The notes under the pieces: model-generated
What the model saw: only the letters and a program-made list of their open reading frames with translations
What the model was told of the DNA's origin: nothing
Database searches by the model: none
In this document: positions 5,381-8,496 of the stretch, one piece after another
Numbering within the stretch: position 1 is the stretch's first letter
How the letters are laid out: each line of letters starts with the position of its first letter
Translations under genes and position numbers: made by a program
Source of the DNA: Chitinophagaceae bacterium
GTDB lineage: Bacteria > Bacteroidota > Bacteroidia > Chitinophagales > Chitinophagaceae
Assembly (NCBI GenBank): GCA_947489175.1
Contig: CANLED010000074.1
Location: 1-8,496, forward strand
Reading direction: 5' to 3'
DNA length: 8,496 nt

Positions 5381-7660
5381 ATGATAAGAACCATGCTCTT
5401 TTCTGCGGCATTGTTGTGTTTGTTCAACACCAAAGCTCAAGACAGAAAACACAACCTTCGGTTTGATTCAATTCCAATCAGGTGGGATGAAGCCTTCCCT
5501 ATGGGAAATGGAATGATAGGCGAATTGGTTTGGGCCAAAGACGGAAAACTTCGTTTCTCTTTGGACCGGGCTGATTTGTGGGACTCAAGACCAATGAGTG
5601 GGTTGCATAGAAAAGAGTTCAGTTACAAATGGGTACAAGAGCAGGTTGCCAAAAAAGACTACAAACCAGTTCAGGATTATTTTGACAGACCATACGACAA
5701 CGAACCGGCACCTACAAAAATACCTGGAGGTGCTTTGGAATTCAACATGTCTGAATGGGGAGAAGTGCGTAATGCAGAACTAGACATCAGTACAGCAACA
5801 ACATTGATAACATGGAGCAAGGGCATCTCTCTAAAAACCTTTGTACATGCTAGCAAACCAATAGGCTGGTTTAGGTTTGAAAACATTCCTACAAATTTTG
5901 ACATTCAACTAATTGGCCCACAGTACAACGGTACGGTAAAAAATATTGGCGATCCTGTAGGCGGGGATGACTTGAGCCGGCTTGGTTACGAACAAGGAAA
6001 CATAAGCAAAAACAAAAACACCATTACTTACGTACAAGAAGGGTGGGGTGGATTTAAATACCGCATCACGGTTCAGTGGAAACGTGACTCAAAAAACAAT
6101 GTTGAGGGAGTTTGGACAATCAATACAGAAACAAAAAAGCAACATTTACCACCGTCGGACAGCAATTTTCTTGCTTCCAATATCAACAAAGGATTTCAAC
6201 AAGAACAAAAATCCCATTTGTTTTGGTGGAAGAATTATTGGAGCAAATCGGCAATTGCTGTGCCAGATTCCATCATCGAAAAACAGTGGTACCAAGAACA
6301 ATACAAGTTTGGTTCTACATCCAGAAAGGGAGCTCCTCCAATTTCTTTGCAAGCGATCTGGACGGCAGATAACGGCAGAATACCCCCTTGGAAAGGAGAT
6401 TATCACCATGATTTGAATACGCAACTAAGCTACTGGCCTTCGTATAGTGGCAATCATTTAGATGAAGGGATTGCCTATCTAGATCACCTAGACGAAAACA
6501 AGGCAAATTACAAACGATTTACAAAGTTATATTTTGGGGTTGAAGGCATTGCTGTTCCCGGTGTTACCACACTCGATGGAACTGAAATGGGTGGATGGAT
6601 ACAATATTCCCTTTCTCCAACTGTGTCATCATGGCTATCCCATCATTATTACATGCAGTGGCGTTATGGTATGGACAGAGAATTTCTTAAAAAAAGGGCT
6701 TACCCGTGGATCAAAGATGTGGCGGTTTTTCTTGAGAACATCACTACCATAGATAAAAATGGGTTCAGAAAACTTCCCATCAGTTCTAGTCCAGAAATAA
6801 ACGACAACAGTTTAAGCGCTTGGTTTTCGGAAAACACCAACTACGATTTATCGCTCATGAAATTCAATTTCGGTGCAGCCAAAGAGTTGGCAACGGAACT
6901 TGGATTAAAAAATGAAGCTGCACATTGGGATAGTATCCTGCATCAATTTTCAGATTTCGCTTTATCAGAAAACCACGAATTGAAATTTGCGCCATCGCTA
7001 TCATACGGCGTTTCACACAGACATTTCTCTCATTTGATGGCCATTCATCCACTTGGGTTGATTAAATGGGAAAATGGCGATAAAGAAAAGGAAATCATCC
7101 GCAATACAATCTCGTTGTTAGATAGCATTGGGCCAGACTATTGGTGCGGTTATTCTTATGCATGGGAATCAAACATCAAAGCACGGGCAAAAGATGGCGA
7201 AGGTGCAGCCAAAGCCCTACAGATATTTGCAAATGCTTTTTGTTCCACCAATGGTTTTCACCTGAATGGAGATCAAACAAAATCAGGTTTGTCTAAATTT
7301 CAATACAGGCCATTTACGCTCGAGGGCAATTTTGCATTTGCTTCAGGCCTCCAAGAGATGATGCTGCAATCTCATGCCGGCTATATTGACGTAATGCCTG
7401 CTGTTCCTGCATCTTGGAAGAACATCTCCTTTAAGCAACTCAGAGCAGAAGGTGCTTTTCTAGTTGATGCAACAAAAAAAGAAGGGAAAATAACAACAAT
7501 CAAGATCAAATCAGAGAAAGGAGGAACAACGAGGATTAGGCTGCCCGCTTCCCAAACAACGAAAAAAATTGTGGGGAAAATCATTGTTTTGAATGAAAAA
7601 GATGGGATGCTAACGGCTAGATTTCAACCCGGAGCGGAACTGATCCTTACTTTAAATTAA
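5381..7660 (+). CDS. Secreted GH95-like glycoside hydrolase with altered catalytic motifs
   Basis: A 759-residue secreted enzyme. Residues 1-19 form a type I signal peptide (hydrophobic MLFSAALLCLF, likely cut after Ala19), so it acts in the periplasm or outside. The amino domain (about 27-260) shows the GH95-type opening PMGNGMIGELV...LDRADLWD. A helical linker (WWKNYWSK, 282-289) leads to an (alpha/alpha)6 catalytic domain with ISLQAIW (321-327), PPWKGDYHHDLNTQLSYWP (335-353), SSSPEIND with the likely acid Glu472, SHRHFSH (545-551) and PFTLEGNF (644-651). A beta domain closes the protein (DVMPAVPASW onwards). Length is usual for GH95. Compared with the classic Bifidobacterium bifidum enzyme, the NxN pair reads D344-L-N346, and the base motif QIDGNFG reads TLEGNF with Glu648. 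Substrate therefore need not be alpha-L-fucose. Met5 (5393) is an alternative start. A weak promoter-like TTG-N20-AAGGTTTG ends at 5353. Confidence 0.85.
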   Translation: MIRTMLFSAALLCLFNTKAQDRKHNLRFDSIPIRWDEAFPMGNGMIGELVWAKDGKLRFSLDRADLWDSRPMSGLHRKEFSYKWVQEQVAKKDYKPVQDYFDRPYDNEPAPTKIPGGALEFNMSEWGEVRNAELDISTATTLITWSKGISLKTFVHASKPIGWFRFENIPTNFDIQLIGPQYNGTVKNIGDPVGGDDLSRLGYEQGNISKNKNTITYVQEGWGGFKYRITVQWKRDSKNNVEGVWTINTETKKQHLPPSDSNFLASNINKGFQQEQKSHLFWWKNYWSKSAIAVPDSIIEKQWYQEQYKFGSTSRKGAPPISLQAIWTADNGRIPPWKGDYHHDLNTQLSYWPSYSGNHLDEGIAYLDHLDENKANYKRFTKLYFGVEGIAVPGVTTLDGTEMGGWIQYSLSPTVSSWLSHHYYMQWRYGMDREFLKKRAYPWIKDVAVFLENITTIDKNGFRKLPISSSPEINDNSLSAWFSENTNYDLSLMKFNFGAAKELATELGLKNEAAHWDSILHQFSDFALSENHELKFAPSLSYGVSHRHFSHLMAIHPLGLIKWENGDKEKEIIRNTISLLDSIGPDYWCGYSYAWESNIKARAKDGEGAAKALQIFANAFCSTNGFHLNGDQTKSGLSKFQYRPFTLEGNFAFASGLQEMMLQSHAGYIDVMPAVPASWKNISFKQLRAEGAFLVDATKKEGKITTIKIKSEKGGTTRIRLPASQTTKKIVGKIIVLNEKDGMLTARFQPGAELILTLN

Positions 7661-7664
7661 ACCA

Positions 7665-8435
7665 TCAATTACACAAAGCCGTCTTTCTTGTTATCACACG
7701 ACCCAACTCCTTTACTTTTCCGTAATGGTCAACATGATAAAGAATATCTGCATAATCAATCGGACAATCGCTGATACTTTTGTTCAATAAAATAAGGAAG
7801 CCGTCTCTGGTTTTTGCAAACCGAGCCGGTGGGAAATAAGTGTTCAAAGCAATATAAAACAAGGCATCATAGGGTGACTTAACAATTGGTATCATCTGAC
7901 CCAAGGATTCGATGCTGTTTGCATTTAATATAAATCCGGATTTTGTGACGGCTATAAAATAATGGGTACATATACCAGGGGGGCAATCATTCCCGAAACC
8001 TTTTGTTTCACTTTTTATTTTCCAGGGTTCTTGATTGGCTTCTACATTTTTTAAGTCTTCCCACTTTACAATATTTTCTCCACGCATCAATATTGTGTCT
8101 TCTTGATAATCTTCAGATGATGATGATCCCCTTACCCGAACAATGGCTGTATAAATTAAAGAATCTGAAAATGACAAAGAGGAAACATTGAATTTAGAGT
8201 CAAGAAATTTGAATTTTGTAAGATTGATTTTTACGTCTCCTATGCGATACAATCCAGCGCTTCTTTCAATAGCCGAATAATCGCTGTCGTTCCGTAGACG
8301 CATTGTTAGGTTGTACGGGTTTTCCATTTCTTCAAGCGAAAGCTTACTCACTTCTTGCTTAACTGAAATCATTGCAGGCGAACAAGCATATAAAACAAAG
8401 CAGACGCCTATAAAAAGGAAAGATTGTTTAGCCAT
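7665..8435 (-). CDS. Hypothetical lipoprotein
   Basis: An unrecognised 256-residue protein read on the minus strand. Its start, with hydrophobic residues 6-17 followed by LYAC-S, is a lipoprotein signal with Cys18 as the lipidated residue. The residues after Cys18 do not look like the acidic surface-export signal of Bacteroidota lipoproteins, so a periplasm-facing anchor is more likely. The mature part is mixed alpha/beta in character. It has four further cysteines: a close pair, Cys151 and Cys156 in CPPGIC, plus Cys224 and Cys255, which could form disulfides in the periplasm. No catalytic motif was recognised. The gene converges on the glycosidase gene, with 4 bp between stop codons. Upstream on its strand an element TAACTTTA (8450-8457) resembles a -7 box at seven of eight positions, without a clear -33 partner. 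Function is unknown. Confidence 0.75.
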   Translation of the reverse strand: MAKQSFLFIGVCFVLYACSPAMISVKQEVSKLSLEEMENPYNLTMRLRNDSDYSAIERSAGLYRIGDVKINLTKFKFLDSKFNVSSLSFSDSLIYTAIVRVRGSSSSEDYQEDTILMRGENIVKWEDLKNVEANQEPWKIKSETKGFGNDCPPGICTHYFIAVTKSGFILNANSIESLGQMIPIVKSPYDALFYIALNTYFPPARFAKTRDGFLILLNKSISDCPIDYADILYHVDHYGKVKELGRVITRKTALCN

Positions 8436-8496
8436 TAGATTGAATTAAATAAAGTTAAATCATCTTTAAGGGATCTTACCCGAAAAATCACTTAAA

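Noticed and set aside
5381..5440. Lipoprotein signal at Cys13 of the glycosidase
   Set aside because: The residues before the cysteine (Ala-Leu-Leu) do not fit a lipobox, because the position just before Cys is Leu; a type I signal cut after Ala19 fits better.
5108..5452. Minus-strand open frame of 114 codons across the end of thiL
   Set aside because: It overlaps the strongly supported thiL and the glycosidase signal peptide, and its translation shows no domain-like pattern.
6048..6424. Several overlapping open frames on both strands inside the glycosidase gene
   Set aside because: The main frame is continuous and matches GH95 motifs throughout this stretch; the others are shadows of its codon use.

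Overview
The window looks like chromosomal DNA from a Bacteroidota bacterium, probably a Chitinophagaceae/Sphingobacteriia-type relative. The signs are moderately AT-rich DNA, start codons without Shine-Dalgarno sequences, a good TAnnTTTG-type -7 promoter element, and protein families typical of that phylum. These include a Tat-exported hydroxypyruvate-isomerase-like TIM barrel, a GMC oxidoreductase of the glucoside 3-dehydrogenase type, and a GH95-like glycosidase.

Layout. Positions 1-641 are very AT-rich (49 G/C in the first 180 bases) and hold two small, mutually similar proteins of unknown function. Between them lies what may be the eroded end of another gene. Positions 642-842 are non-coding and probably carry the promoter of the next gene. 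From 843 to 7660, five plus-strand genes follow closely: the Tat-signal TIM-barrel isomerase/epimerase, the GMC oxidoreductase, an inositol-monophosphatase-family phosphatase (suhB-like), thiamine-monophosphate kinase (thiL), and a secreted GH95-like glycoside hydrolase. A minus-strand lipoprotein of unknown function (7665-8435) converges on the glycosidase with only 4 bp between them. No tRNA, rRNA, CRISPR array, transposase or convincing intrinsic terminator was seen.

How the genes may work together. The TIM-barrel protein and the GMC oxidoreductase form a plausible sugar-oxidation pair: the oxidoreductase would oxidise a sugar or glycoside (perhaps at C3), and the isomerase/epimerase would act on the product. 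The usual small Tat subunit (gluconate 2-dehydrogenase subunit 3 family) is not present here. The phosphatase and thiL are a tightly spaced housekeeping pair, probably transcribed from their own promoter. The secreted glycosidase could supply sugars to the same pathway, but its substrate cannot be read from sequence. Its active-site motifs differ from canonical GH95 fucosidases at two key positions, which is the most interesting enzymatic signal in the window. No complete new multi-gene system is evident.
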